A stretch of DNA of 25,003 nucleotides from positions 1 to 25,003 of the forward strand of contig DAWS01000154.1 in the NCBI GenBank assembly GCA_002506025.1, read 5' to 3'. The translations under genes and the position numbers were made by a program. Of this stretch, positions 1 through 6,777 are shown in pieces. The DNA is from Euryarchaeota archaeon UBA111 (lineage in GTDB: Archaea > Thermoplasmatota > Poseidoniia > Poseidoniales > Poseidoniaceae). How positions within the stretch are numbered: the stretch's first letter is position 1; every line of letters begins with the position of its first letter. The notes under the pieces were generated by a model. The model saw only the letters and a program-made list of their open reading frames with translations. It searched no databases and was not told where the DNA came from.

Positions 1-348
1 GTTCAGTCACTACGTCCAAATACTAACGTCAGAGACGATTTTTTGGCTAGGTTAACAGGTAAAATGGATGGATTAGCAAGTGAACCGTGGTCGCGACCAA
101 CTGTTGCCAAACGTCAGGAATTTCTTGACCAGATGGTATCATTGGCTCGCAGGGTATCAACAGTAGAAGATGTTGAAATCAGTAAACAATCCGATGAATC
201 AGAATCGGAATCGAGAAGTATAAGACTTGAAAAATTACTCGAACAAGGTGATTTCTCTGAAGCCTTTTTTATCGCAAGAAGATTAGTTGCAGAGGGTGAG
301 GATTGGGCAATCGAGTATATGGATAAAGCACGGGCAGGATTTGATTAA
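1..348 (+). CDS. C-terminal part of an unrecognised protein (5' end outside window)
   Basis: The frame is open from the first base to a TAA at 346-348, so this is the last 115 or so residues of a gene that begins upstream. An internal TTG at 43 could be read as a start, but the frame runs on upstream of it without a stop, so I treat the gene as truncated by the window edge. The product is hydrophilic, with a Ser/Glu-rich linker in the middle followed by a helical segment rich in Leu, Glu and Ala (around EKLLEQGDFSEAFFIARRL) that could be one TPR-like helix pair. No catalytic motif or membrane segment is visible. It ends at the start of the Nudix gene, suggesting co-transcription. I do not recognise the family. 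Confidence 0.6.
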   Translation, partial: VQSLRPNTNVRDDFLARLTGKMDGLASEPWSRPTVAKRQEFLDQMVSLARRVSTVEDVEISKQSDESESESRSIRLEKLLEQGDFSEAFFIARRLVAEGEDWAIEYMDKARAGFD

Positions 349-748
349 GGTGCGACCGGATTTTGTTCTTGCTTGGATTACCTCCACCGCAGAGGATGAT
401 ATGACTATGGAAGATGGTGGACATGTGGTTTTTGTCAAACACCCCGAAAGGGGCTGGGAGATTCCCGGCGGACATCTCAAAGCCAATGAGTCACCTGAGG
501 ATGCTCTTGTTAGAGAAGTTATGGAGGAGACAGGTCTAGAAATCCGGCTCAAAACATGGAACAAAGAGTATTACTCAAGTGGGTGGGTGGCTCATGTTAC
601 AACTGACTCGATACCGTGTCCAGACTACTGGGTGACTGAAGATGACAAAGTTGAGGAAGTTGGCTGGTGGAGCATTGTTCCACCGGTAATCACATGGACA
701 AAGCAAGAATTTGTTGATCTTGATGAGTGGGTTTCTAATATTAAATGA
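341..748 (+). CDS. Nudix hydrolase
   Basis: The protein contains a complete Nudix box, GHLKANE followed seven residues later by REVMEETGL, matching GX5EX7REUXEEXGU. The Glu residues of this box bind the Mg2+ needed to hydrolyse a nucleoside diphosphate linked to another moiety. The substrate cannot be told from sequence. The box is preceded by GWEIPGG, the usual strand-loop before it. The start is uncertain: the frame is open from a TTG at 287, but that would overlap the upstream gene by 62 bases. TTG 341 or GTG 350 keep the first beta strand (DFVLAWI) and give 135 or 132 residues, a normal Nudix length; ATG 401 would lose that strand. The 3' end overlaps the convergent gene on the other strand by 8 bases. 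Confidence 0.88.
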   Translation: MIKVRPDFVLAWITSTAEDDMTMEDGGHVVFVKHPERGWEIPGGHLKANESPEDALVREVMEETGLEIRLKTWNKEYYSSGWVAHVTTDSIPCPDYWVTEDDKVEEVGWWSIVPPVITWTKQEFVDLDEWVSNIK

Positions 749-1805
749 GCGTCAAGACCGAAAGGCGCTCACCCCATATTCTAGAGTGTTCCTCATCATC
801 TGAACAGACTTGAATCATTGCCGCGAGGGTTGGGTCTTCGACGCCGTCTGGCTCAGCGAATAGTTCAGTGAAGTAATCGAGTTTATCGATATTCTTGGCA
901 ATACTAACCATCGCCCTCAGGTCAGGTCGGTGTTCGCCAGAGTTGCTCTCTGGAAGATTTTGGTAGCACCAATCAAATACGCCATCAATATCTTTTGGAT
1001 GGACACTGAGTTCAGGCTCAGGCTCGTCAACCTTCCTCGGTTTAGCATTGTCTACTTGAGTTTGCATTCGTTTAGCATCCTCATTAATGCTGGCTAGTGA
1101 CAACTCAATGAATAGCGTACCTGCCTCAATTGCCATGTTGGTTTGGTAGGCTTTTATTGCGTGAGCATGGGCATTCCATGCGTGACGTGCTGCATCAAAC
1201 ATATGACCCATCGAGGCTCTAATCCTTGACGCTCCAATGCGTGATATAGCGATGGTTTCGTGTGCGTGTTCACCATCTCGAGTTATTTCAGAATAGACAT
1301 TGAGTGCCATCAAGGGGGCATTGGTTGCCATTAATAGCGCAGCTCGGTTAAGTAGTGATAAGTCATGATCTCTACTTGCCTTAGCGACGGATTTAAGTCT
1401 TAATTCAGCCCATTCTAAATCATCTTTCGCTCCTTCAATATCACCATTTTCATAGCGGGTTAAACCTCGCTCCATTCTGAGTCTGCCCTCAAGTTTCAAA
1501 TCTCTTGAATCTGGGTCTTTGGCAATCTTAATTGCTTCATCTATGGCGTTTTCAAGTTTATTATCGCCCAACATTCGACGTCTAACCAAACCAATAGTTG
1601 CTGACTCTGCGGGAGACAATTTCTCACTTATCTGCTCGAATAATTCTGCAGCATCTAGAAACAGTGCCGCCTCGGCAATCATTAGCCAAGATTCAATTGA
1701 CATCTCATCCTTCCATAGCTCAATTGTAGCATCGTCAACGGGTCCTTCACTACGCCACTTGGAAATAAATCTCCCTGGTGAGTTTGGTACATTAATCTCT
1801 GACAT
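741..1805 (-). CDS. TPR-like helical-repeat protein of unknown function
   Basis: A soluble 354-residue protein, almost entirely predicted helix, with Ala/Leu-rich paired helices in its first 250 residues resembling degenerate TPR units (for example ERGLTRYENGDIEGAKDDLE and MALNVYSEITRDGEHA). There is then a Pro/Glu-rich linker (KPRKVDEPEPELS) and a second small helical region. No signal peptide, membrane segment or enzyme motif is seen. Its ATG overlaps the TAA of the DHH gene by one base (TAATG), so it is translationally coupled as the last gene of the exosome-proteasome operon. Context suggests a scaffold or partner for RNA or protein quality control, but this is inference only. Confidence 0.75.
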   Translation of the reverse strand: MSEINVPNSPGRFISKWRSEGPVDDATIELWKDEMSIESWLMIAEAALFLDAAELFEQISEKLSPAESATIGLVRRRMLGDNKLENAIDEAIKIAKDPDSRDLKLEGRLRMERGLTRYENGDIEGAKDDLEWAELRLKSVAKASRDHDLSLLNRAALLMATNAPLMALNVYSEITRDGEHAHETIAISRIGASRIRASMGHMFDAARHAWNAHAHAIKAYQTNMAIEAGTLFIELSLASINEDAKRMQTQVDNAKPRKVDEPEPELSVHPKDIDGVFDWCYQNLPESNSGEHRPDLRAMVSIAKNIDKLDYFTELFAEPDGVEDPTLAAMIQVCSDDEEHSRIWGERLSVLTLI

Positions 1806-2818
1806 TATTTGTCACTGCTCCGTGGGATTTTGGCAACATGGGAGATAAATGAACTCTCTGCTGTAATCATGTCAACTGAGCCACTCCAGCCTGCAGCACC
1901 GTCGTGACCACCACCCTCGCCGCCAAGTTGCTTAGCCACCTCACTCATAATTATGGCTAATGAGAGTCCTTCAGATGTAGCAAGTTTACTTGCTCTTGCC
2001 GTCATTCTTGTTTCCCCGTTTCTGGTTCTACTGACAAGTGAAATATCATAGCCAATACCTAACAGCAATCCAGCTAGACGTCCTTCTAGCGTTCCACAAT
2101 TAGTATGAATTATTGACCACGGACCAGACTCTGTCGCTTTGGTTCTTTGCAGACCACGTAACAAACTACCTCTTTCGCTGGTGTTAGTGACTGATTTCTC
2201 CAGCCATTCAACAAACTTAGCATAATCTATATCCGAGTTATCTAAAATTACGTTTGCTGAATGAAACGATTCTTTTTGATTGTGTTTGAATCTGCCACTA
2301 TCAGTTAGCAAACCAGCGAGTAATAATTCTCTAACTGATTTAGTCATCGTCTCTGGCGAAAAGGTCGCTAAGTAATCGGCAATTATTTCTGTGGTGGCAG
2401 AAACTGGCATATTTATGTAAATGTCGCAATCTTTCAACTCCCAATTATTTGAAGCATGATGATCTATGATGCATTTTGGGATGTCATCAGGCAAATCAAA
2501 TCCAACCTGCGATGATGATGCAGCGTCGACAATTATTACTGCGCTGAGCTTTTTTGGTAGGTCCGAGGAGTTGGAAATTTTTCTGAACGGAGCATTTAAT
2601 CTCTCACATACCCGTTTGGAGATACGGCCAAGGTGAAGGCCACAAGCCATCATGTTGGAATTTGATGCGGCTAATGATATGGCTGAACCGACAGTATCCA
2701 TATCGCCATTCATCCCAGTCAATACTGGTACTGCCCCGGATGAACAGTTTTCAGTAATCCAGGCGTGTAAACCATCCAAGTCACTGGGTTGTGCAGTAGA
2801 TGGTTTGGTCAATGTCAT
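1805..2818 (-). CDS. DHH-family phosphoesterase (RecJ/NrnA-like)
   Basis: A 337-residue protein of the DHH superfamily, whose members use a two-metal site to hydrolyse phosphodiesters or small phosphate esters (RecJ, NrnA nanoRNase/pAp phosphatase, class II PPase). Visible motifs are GDMDTVGSA (Asp39, Asp41), VIIVDAA (Asp98), IIDHHAS (119-121), LLTDSGRF (Asp173) and the C-terminal DHHA1 substrate-binding motif GGEGGGHDGAAGW. The position four residues before Asp39, a metal-binding His in class II PPase and NrnA-like enzymes, is Gly35 here. The gene starts inside the end of prefoldin beta (ATGA overlap, 2815-2818) and ends on the TPR-like gene. A role in RNA end or nanoRNA turnover fits the exosome operon but is inferred. 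Confidence 0.88.
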   Translation of the reverse strand: MTLTKPSTAQPSDLDGLHAWITENCSSGAVPVLTGMNGDMDTVGSAISLAASNSNMMACGLHLGRISKRVCERLNAPFRKISNSSDLPKKLSAVIIVDAASSSQVGFDLPDDIPKCIIDHHASNNWELKDCDIYINMPVSATTEIIADYLATFSPETMTKSVRELLLAGLLTDSGRFKHNQKESFHSANVILDNSDIDYAKFVEWLEKSVTNTSERGSLLRGLQRTKATESGPWSIIHTNCGTLEGRLAGLLLGIGYDISLVSRTRNGETRMTARASKLATSEGLSLAIIMSEVAKQLGGEGGGHDGAAGWSGSVDMITAESSFISHVAKIPRSSDK

Positions 2819-3123
2819 CCCTCTAGAACTTTCTTTAGTTCTTCATATGAATCAATTAAATCTCCTTCTCTAGATTGTAATCTTGTCAGGTGTTCAGATA
2901 ATGTATTGATGTCGCTTTCTAATACCTTTACTAGCGCTTCTCGATCTGCAACTTCGATTAGCACTCCTCCTAATTGCTGGTGCAGAGCTAGTTCTTTCGG
3001 TTGGTTAGAAACGGCCTCAGAGGTGGCTTTCAATTCTAAAATTTGAGCGTTTAAACTCGCCATTTGTTGACGTATTGATTGTATTTCTGATACTACGATT
3101 TGAAATTGTTCCATGTCACTCAT
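2815..3123 (-). CDS. pfdB: Prefoldin subunit beta
   Basis: Archaeal prefoldin is an alpha2 beta4 jellyfish-shaped chaperone that holds unfolded proteins for the thermosome. This 102-residue protein has the beta-subunit layout: an N-terminal coiled-coil helix (QFQIVVSEIQSIRQQMASL), the central beta-hairpin region with GVLIEV, and a C-terminal coiled coil. I start it at the ATG at 3123 because a perfect GAGGTGA lies five bases upstream; the in-frame ATG at 3150 lacks such a site and would add nine non-conserved residues. It lies 29 bases after the Pcc1-like gene and overlaps the DHH gene by four bases. Prefoldin beta is a regular member of the archaeal exosome superoperon. Confidence 0.9.
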   Translation of the reverse strand: MSDMEQFQIVVSEIQSIRQQMASLNAQILELKATSEAVSNQPKELALHQQLGGVLIEVADREALVKVLESDINTLSEHLTRLQSREGDLIDSYEELKKVLEG

Positions 3124-3128
3124 ATTAT

Positions 3129-3135
3129 TCACCTC
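3129..3135 (-). promoter_or_regulatory. Shine-Dalgarno site deciding the pfdB start
   Basis: The minus strand reads GAGGTGA here, five bases before the ATG at 3123. It matches the archaeal anti-SD sequence and picks this ATG over the in-frame one 27 bases upstream. Confidence 0.8.
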
Positions 3136-3152
3136 TGTTGTTTTGTCCATTA

Positions 3153-3395
3153 CTAGTCGGTATGGCCTGCTATACCATCAATCATATGAACTAGAGAATC
3201 AACTGCTATCAATCCTCTAACTCTCGTGTTCCACATCGCACGTAAGTCCTTAGCCTTCTCCTCAGTTATGACAATTGAAAAAGAGTCCTCACTAAAATCG
3301 ATTTCACAGTCGGTAATTAGTGCTGCAGCCAAGGAATCTGTGTTTGCCTTGCTACTCGATTGAACCTCGAGCATTAATTTCCATTGAGTGGACAT
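3153..3395 (-). CDS. pcc1: Pcc1/CTAG-family KEOPS subunit-like protein
   Basis: An 80-residue protein with the small alpha/beta Pcc1 layout: a first strand (WKLMLEVQS), a helix with LAAALITDCE, a strand pair, then EEKAKDLRAMWNTRVRGLIA matching the C-terminal helix in which Pcc1 proteins choose among arrayed small side chains and end in a hydrophobic helix. Pcc1 is the dimerising subunit of KEOPS, which makes the t6A37 modification of tRNA with Kae1 and Bud32. The start is ATG with GAGGGG five bases upstream. It sits 18 bases after eL43, the usual place for a Pcc1-like gene in archaeal exosome superoperons. Assignment rests on size, fold pattern and position; sequence conservation in this family is low. 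Confidence 0.75.
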   Translation of the reverse strand: MSTQWKLMLEVQSSSKANTDSLAAALITDCEIDFSEDSFSIVITEEKAKDLRAMWNTRVRGLIAVDSLVHMIDGIAGHTD

Positions 3396-3413
3396 AGGGG
3401 CCCCTCTATCTAT

Positions 3414-3764
3414 TCACTCTTCTTCTGAATCAGTTAGACTTCTTTCATAGTCTAGGGCAGCTTGTTGTGCGATGTATGCCATATCAGCAGTAGTTGCACC
3501 TTCAACTGATCTACGCATGATTCTGCTGTTGGCATCAGATGCTCTAGTAAATGGTTCCCATGCGCCACCTGCGAATGTATAATCACATTTGCTACAATGC
3601 CAGATGCCTACGGATTTTCTCGAAACTTTTTGATATTGACAGACTGGGCAAGTGTATTTCTTGCTTTTCTTAGCCATGGCAGATGCGGAGTTACGTCTTA
3701 CCGAAACACCATATCGTGCACCAAATCTTGCGGTTGCTCCTGCTTTCTGGGTTCTTTTTGCCAA
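3414..3764 (-). CDS. rpl37ae: 50S ribosomal protein eL43 (L37Ae)
   Basis: A zinc-ribbon protein of the large subunit. The four zinc ligands are Cys39, Cys42, Cys57 and Cys60 (CPVC and CSKC), flanked by family signatures GARYGVSVRR, KYTCP, VGIWHC and FAGGAW. The start is a TTG at 3764, directly after the Rrp42 stop, with a strong AAGGAGG eight bases upstream; the next in-frame ATG would delete the conserved N-terminal arm. At 116 residues it is longer than typical archaeal eL43 (roughly 80-95). The extra part is a C-terminal tail after GGAW that ends in acidic residues. It lies in the middle of the exosome operon, as in many archaea. Confidence 0.95.
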   Translation of the reverse strand: MAKRTQKAGATARFGARYGVSVRRNSASAMAKKSKKYTCPVCQYQKVSRKSVGIWHCSKCDYTFAGGAWEPFTRASDANSRIMRRSVEGATTADMAYIAQQAALDYERSLTDSEEE

Positions 3765-4550
3765 TCAGTTCGCCTCCTTTTCTGCAACGATTTTCCTTAG
3801 TTCTGCACACTTCTTCTGGGCTACCTCGAATATCTCTGCGAATTCTTGCGGCGTGAATACCCCTCTTAACCCCTTTTGTAGTGAGTGAAGGTGTCCCTCG
3901 TCTCCGATAGTGATGTGAATACGCTCATCACCGCCTAATTCTTCCTCTTCGCAGGGGTCGTATACATAGCGGCCACCAACTCTGGTAAACGATGCCATAA
4001 TTGGCGTGCCGTTAACTGATAATGTGTAATCATCACCAACATCGAAGCGCTCTGCGGGAACTATGGCGGTGCGTAATGCTGCAATTGCTGCTAGTCCACA
4101 GGCATCAAAGATGTTACCGCCGTCTGATAATACATGGATGTCAATCATAACTCCCCAAACTTTCTCGCCTGGTATGATGCATAGACTGTTCATGTCGATA
4201 CAACCAGATTCTCTGATTCCTCGGTCAACAACTCTTCCAAGTTCGATAGACTCTGGAGATGGCGGTCCGGGTTCATACTTTCTGTGCGCGACAGGTCTTA
4301 GTTCAGCACCACACATTAGCGATCCTTCAGACGGTCTATCTGGCCATGGGGTTCGTATTTCGAATTTTACTCCAGCGTAAACTACTGTTTTCCCCATAGT
4401 TACTTTCGCCGAGCCTTCAGCATTATACAAACAATCAGTTTCTAGTGATATTTCTCTGCCGTCAAATTGACCTCTGCCATCGATTCTTGCGTCCTGTTCA
4501 GCTAATCTAGCCATTTCTTGTCTCAATAGATTTGGGACTAGTTCAACCAT
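3765..4550 (-). CDS. rrp42: Exosome complex subunit Rrp42 (RNase PH-like, non-catalytic)
   Basis: A 261-residue RNase PH-fold protein that pairs with Rrp41 to form the hexameric ring of the archaeal exosome, which degrades and polyadenylates RNA 3' ends. Family features include DGRGQFDGREISLET near the N-terminus, the strand GSAKVTMGKTVVYAGVKFE, GRVVDRGIRES, and a central DIHVLSDGGNIFDACGLAAI. It lacks the phosphate-binding arginine and catalytic aspartate pattern seen in Rrp41, as expected for the structural subunit, but it contributes to RNA binding. Its ATG overlaps the Rrp41 stop by one base (TAATG), with GGAGGTGA six bases upstream; such coupling fits 1:1 assembly. The stop codon abuts the eL43 start. 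Confidence 0.95.
   Translation of the reverse strand: MVELVPNLLRQEMARLAEQDARIDGRGQFDGREISLETDCLYNAEGSAKVTMGKTVVYAGVKFEIRTPWPDRPSEGSLMCGAELRPVAHRKYEPGPPSPESIELGRVVDRGIRESGCIDMNSLCIIPGEKVWGVMIDIHVLSDGGNIFDACGLAAIAALRTAIVPAERFDVGDDYTLSVNGTPIMASFTRVGGRYVYDPCEEEELGGDERIHITIGDEGHLHSLQKGLRGVFTPQEFAEIFEVAQKKCAELRKIVAEKEAN
3773..3779 (-). promoter_or_regulatory. Strong Shine-Dalgarno for the TTG start of rpl37ae
   Basis: The minus strand reads AAGGAGG, eight bases before TTG 3764, inside the last codons of rrp42. It supports a non-ATG start for a ribosomal protein and re-initiation after the Rrp42 stop. Confidence 0.8.
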
Positions 4551-5278
4551 TAACTGTCACCTCCATCGTAACGAGCTTTCAGCGCATCAACCATAATTTC
4601 ATGAATTTCTTTAGCCGCTTTGAAGTTGTATTCCATTGCGAGGTCAAATTCCTCGGGCGATAAATCACCGTCCATCTGTAAAAACGCAATTTCACCTGTA
4701 TTGGGCAAAATTCCTGCAGGTAAGTCTGCTTGTCCGTAGTTATCTTCAGCCTTGTCTAAATCTAACACAACAGTGTCTTCAATCTTACCAGATGCAACAC
4801 CAACTATCATGTCGCGCATTGGGATGCCGGCGTCAGCAAGTGCTACTGAAGCAGCGGTTATTCCTGCGCACCTTGTGCCAGCTTCTGCTGCCAATATTTC
4901 GATTTCGACTCGAATCTTGGAGCGCGGGAATCTTTCAACCAAGACAACTGATTCTAGTGCTTCAGCAGTGACCTTTGAAATTTCTCGGGACCTGCGGTTA
5001 AACCCAGGTCTAATTCTATCACTGGTAGAGAATGGTGCCATGTTGTATCGAACATCTATTACGGCTCTGTCTTGACGCTGGATTTTTCTTGGATGTGCTT
5101 CCATAGGTCCATATACTGCAGCGACTGCTACGTTTAGGCCATGGGTGACCATAGCGGAACCATCAGCGGCGGGAAGGATGCCTGCCTCGATTGTAACAGG
5201 TCTAGATTCATCCAGTTTCCTACCATCAAGCCTTAGTCCATCATCGCGCAGTAATTGTACATCTCCATATCCACCCAT
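4550..5278 (-). CDS. rrp41: Exosome complex exonuclease Rrp41
   Basis: The catalytic RNase PH-type subunit of the archaeal exosome, a phosphorolytic 3'-5' exoribonuclease. Visible family elements are LRLDGRKLDESRP, RYNMAPFSTSDR, the RNA/phosphate-binding arginines in NRRSREISKV (Arg95, Arg96, Arg98), the AAEAGTRCAGIT loop (phosphate site) and EDNYGQADLP, whose final Asp (Asp185) matches the catalytic aspartate. I start at ATG 5278, which overlaps the Rrp4 stop by one base (TGATG) and has GGTGA six bases upstream; an adjacent TTG at 5281 is less likely. The 242-residue length is normal. The loop reads AEAGTR where many homologues have ADGGTR, a conservative change. Confidence 0.95.
   Translation of the reverse strand: MGGYGDVQLLRDDGLRLDGRKLDESRPVTIEAGILPAADGSAMVTHGLNVAVAAVYGPMEAHPRKIQRQDRAVIDVRYNMAPFSTSDRIRPGFNRRSREISKVTAEALESVVLVERFPRSKIRVEIEILAAEAGTRCAGITAASVALADAGIPMRDMIVGVASGKIEDTVVLDLDKAEDNYGQADLPAGILPNTGEIAFLQMDGDLSPEEFDLAMEYNFKAAKEIHEIMVDALKARYDGGDS
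4557..4564 (-). promoter_or_regulatory. Consensus Shine-Dalgarno for rrp42
   Basis: The minus strand reads GGAGGTGA, six bases before the ATG at 4550 and inside the end of rrp41. It is the best SD match in the operon. Confidence 0.8.
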
Positions 5279-5973
5279 CAAGCATCACCTTTTTTTGTCA
5301 ACTTCTTCTCATGTTGTTCCATTATAGATTTGAAATTATCTTTATGTCCATGTTCTTTGGCTATACGAAGTGCTTCTCTAGCCCAAGCTATACCGTCATC
5401 ACTACCATCAACCCAAACTCGACCGTTTTCACCAACGATTATTCGACAGTCACTAACATCTTTCATCCTGTCTAAGTTGTTATTGTTATCGCCTCTAATG
5501 CGATCCAAGTGATTGACTGGGACTTCGATTACGGCGCCTTGTGATAGTCTGCGCAAGCCTATACCTTTCATGGTCAGGACTACGTTGTGACACTCATCTA
5601 CTTCTTGGACTCTAGCCAAAGCGGAATCACCTACATTCATATGTTGTCTTGCTTGACCAAATTCTACTTTCCAAGGCGCTAATGACATTGGTAATAATCC
5701 TTGGAATGAACCATTGATATCCATGAACCACAGATTGTTTCTCACCTCGGCAACAGTACCGATTACTAAATCACCTGAGCGAGGTAAGTATGGACTAGAT
5801 ATTGGGTCAACCGATATAGTTCCGTTAAATTCTCTTACCCAACCGAGTTTGGTTGCGATAATTTCGCCGTTGTGGGTTACTGCGCCACTTCCAACGCGCA
5901 TCCCGGATAATGGCCCGATGGCCATTCCCGGGGTCACTAGGCGCTGCTCGGCGCCGCTTCGACCTTGGGACAT
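5278..5973 (-). CDS. rrp4: Exosome cap subunit Rrp4 (S1/KH)
   Basis: Rrp4 forms part of the RNA-binding cap on the Rrp41-Rrp42 ring. The 231-residue protein has the expected order: an N-terminal domain (LVTPG...GSGAV), an S1 domain (DLVIGTVAEVRNNLWFMDIN through NVVLTMKG, about residues 67-135) and a C-terminal KH domain with the GxxG loop as GENG (about residue 183), followed by a basic Lys-rich tail. The start is ATG 5973 with a GGAG-like site upstream. A 69-base gap separates it from the SBDS gene, the longest inside this operon; an AT-rich stretch near 6027-6036 (minus strand GATTTATTTG) could be an internal promoter. It overlaps rrp41 by one base. Confidence 0.95.
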   Translation of the reverse strand: MSQGRSGAEQRLVTPGMAIGPLSGMRVGSGAVTHNGEIIATKLGWVREFNGTISVDPISSPYLPRSGDLVIGTVAEVRNNLWFMDINGSFQGLLPMSLAPWKVEFGQARQHMNVGDSALARVQEVDECHNVVLTMKGIGLRRLSQGAVIEVPVNHLDRIRGDNNNNLDRMKDVSDCRIIVGENGRVWVDGSDDGIAWAREALRIAKEHGHKDNFKSIMEQHEKKLTKKGDA

Positions 5974-6026
5974 TTCTTTCTCTCCGACCCGGCGACAAGC
6001 CGACCCATGATAAACTCAACCCTTGG

Positions 6027-6036
6027 CAAATAAATC
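6027..6036 (-). promoter_or_regulatory. Possible internal TATA box upstream of rrp4
   Basis: The minus strand reads GATTTATTTG about 55 bases before the rrp4 ATG, in the longest gap of the operon (5974-6042). It could give the exosome genes a promoter separate from psmA-sdo1. This is a sequence resemblance only. Confidence 0.3.
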
Positions 6037-6042
6037 CGTTGG

Positions 6043-6729
6043 TCACATTTCTTTGACTTCTGTTTGTGATGAAACCTTCATTATTTGGCCTATTATCTCT
6101 CCTTTCATGCCTGCAGGTATTTCGACAACCGAGGCCCATGAGCCATCTTCAAGCCAACCCTCTTTGATTTGAAAAGGTCGTAGAATTCTCATGGCCCCAC
6201 CATAACCAGAACCTGGGACCTTGAAAGCAAGCCTCAAGGTTTCAAAAGATAATGGTATTAGTGGTTTTAATTTGTCAATGGCATCTTTAATTTGAGCGTC
6301 CAAATTTTTGAACGGGTCGACTGAGTATCTGGACTCTTCTAATGCCAGTTCAATTCTGGTAACTGGGTGTGGACTCTTGGTTTTAGGGTCAACCGCCTGA
6401 CTGTGAATATGGTGAACGATTTTCTGGCGCATGCGTTCTACCATCGCCTTGCGTTGATTGGTAGTTAATTGGATGCTACCTTTCTGGAATATTGTCGTTG
6501 CAATTTCAATGATATCTTGGGTTCCGAAGGTGTTCTGAATTGCTTCCTCTGTTGGCCTCTCGCCGCCTCTCGCATCGTGAAACACTTCATCCATAGCAAA
6601 AAAGTCATCAACTTTTACCGATTTTGGGTCGGTTTTGAACGCATCTACTAAATCCGGATCTACTAATATTTCATAGCGCTTGCCGCCTTTTTCCATCCTA
6701 GCTAAAACTGCGTCATCTAGACTGACCAT
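6043..6729 (-). CDS. sdo1: Ribosome maturation protein Sdo1/SBDS homologue
   Basis: A 228-residue SBDS-family protein. In eukaryotes SBDS works with the GTPase EFL1 to release eIF6 from the 60S subunit; archaeal homologues bind the large subunit and have been linked to the exosome. The N-terminal FYSH-like domain (EILVDPDLVDAFK, VDDFFAMDEVFHDARGGERP) is followed by the helical middle domain with TNQRKAMVERMRQKIVHHIH, and a C-terminal ferredoxin-like domain (ALEESRYSVDPFKNLDAQIK). The ATG at 6729 has an AGAGGGAG stretch just upstream. It lies 48 bases after psmA and 69 before rrp4, the usual archaeal order. Confidence 0.95.
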   Translation of the reverse strand: MVSLDDAVLARMEKGGKRYEILVDPDLVDAFKTDPKSVKVDDFFAMDEVFHDARGGERPTEEAIQNTFGTQDIIEIATTIFQKGSIQLTTNQRKAMVERMRQKIVHHIHSQAVDPKTKSPHPVTRIELALEESRYSVDPFKNLDAQIKDAIDKLKPLIPLSFETLRLAFKVPGSGYGGAMRILRPFQIKEGWLEDGSWASVVEIPAGMKGEIIGQIMKVSSQTEVKEM

Positions 6730-6777
6730 AATCTCCCTCTAACTGACCTTAGAGTGGGCGTTTATTGGTTTTGACGG

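Noticed and set aside
283..564. Minus-strand frames across the Nudix gene, and many long frames opposite rrp41, rrp42, lhr and the lectin gene
   Set aside because: They lie wholly inside recognised genes, have Ser- or Cys-rich low-complexity products and lack coding signatures, so they are shadows.
3396..3405. Perfect 10-base palindrome AGGGGCCCCT between the eL43 and Pcc1-like genes
   Set aside because: It is too short to be a stable operator or terminator by itself, and it includes the SD of the downstream gene. Chance is adequate.
5984..6006. CCGACCC repeated twice just upstream of rrp4
   Set aside because: Seven-base direct repeats 16 bases apart in a short GC-rich leader are not strong evidence of a binding site.
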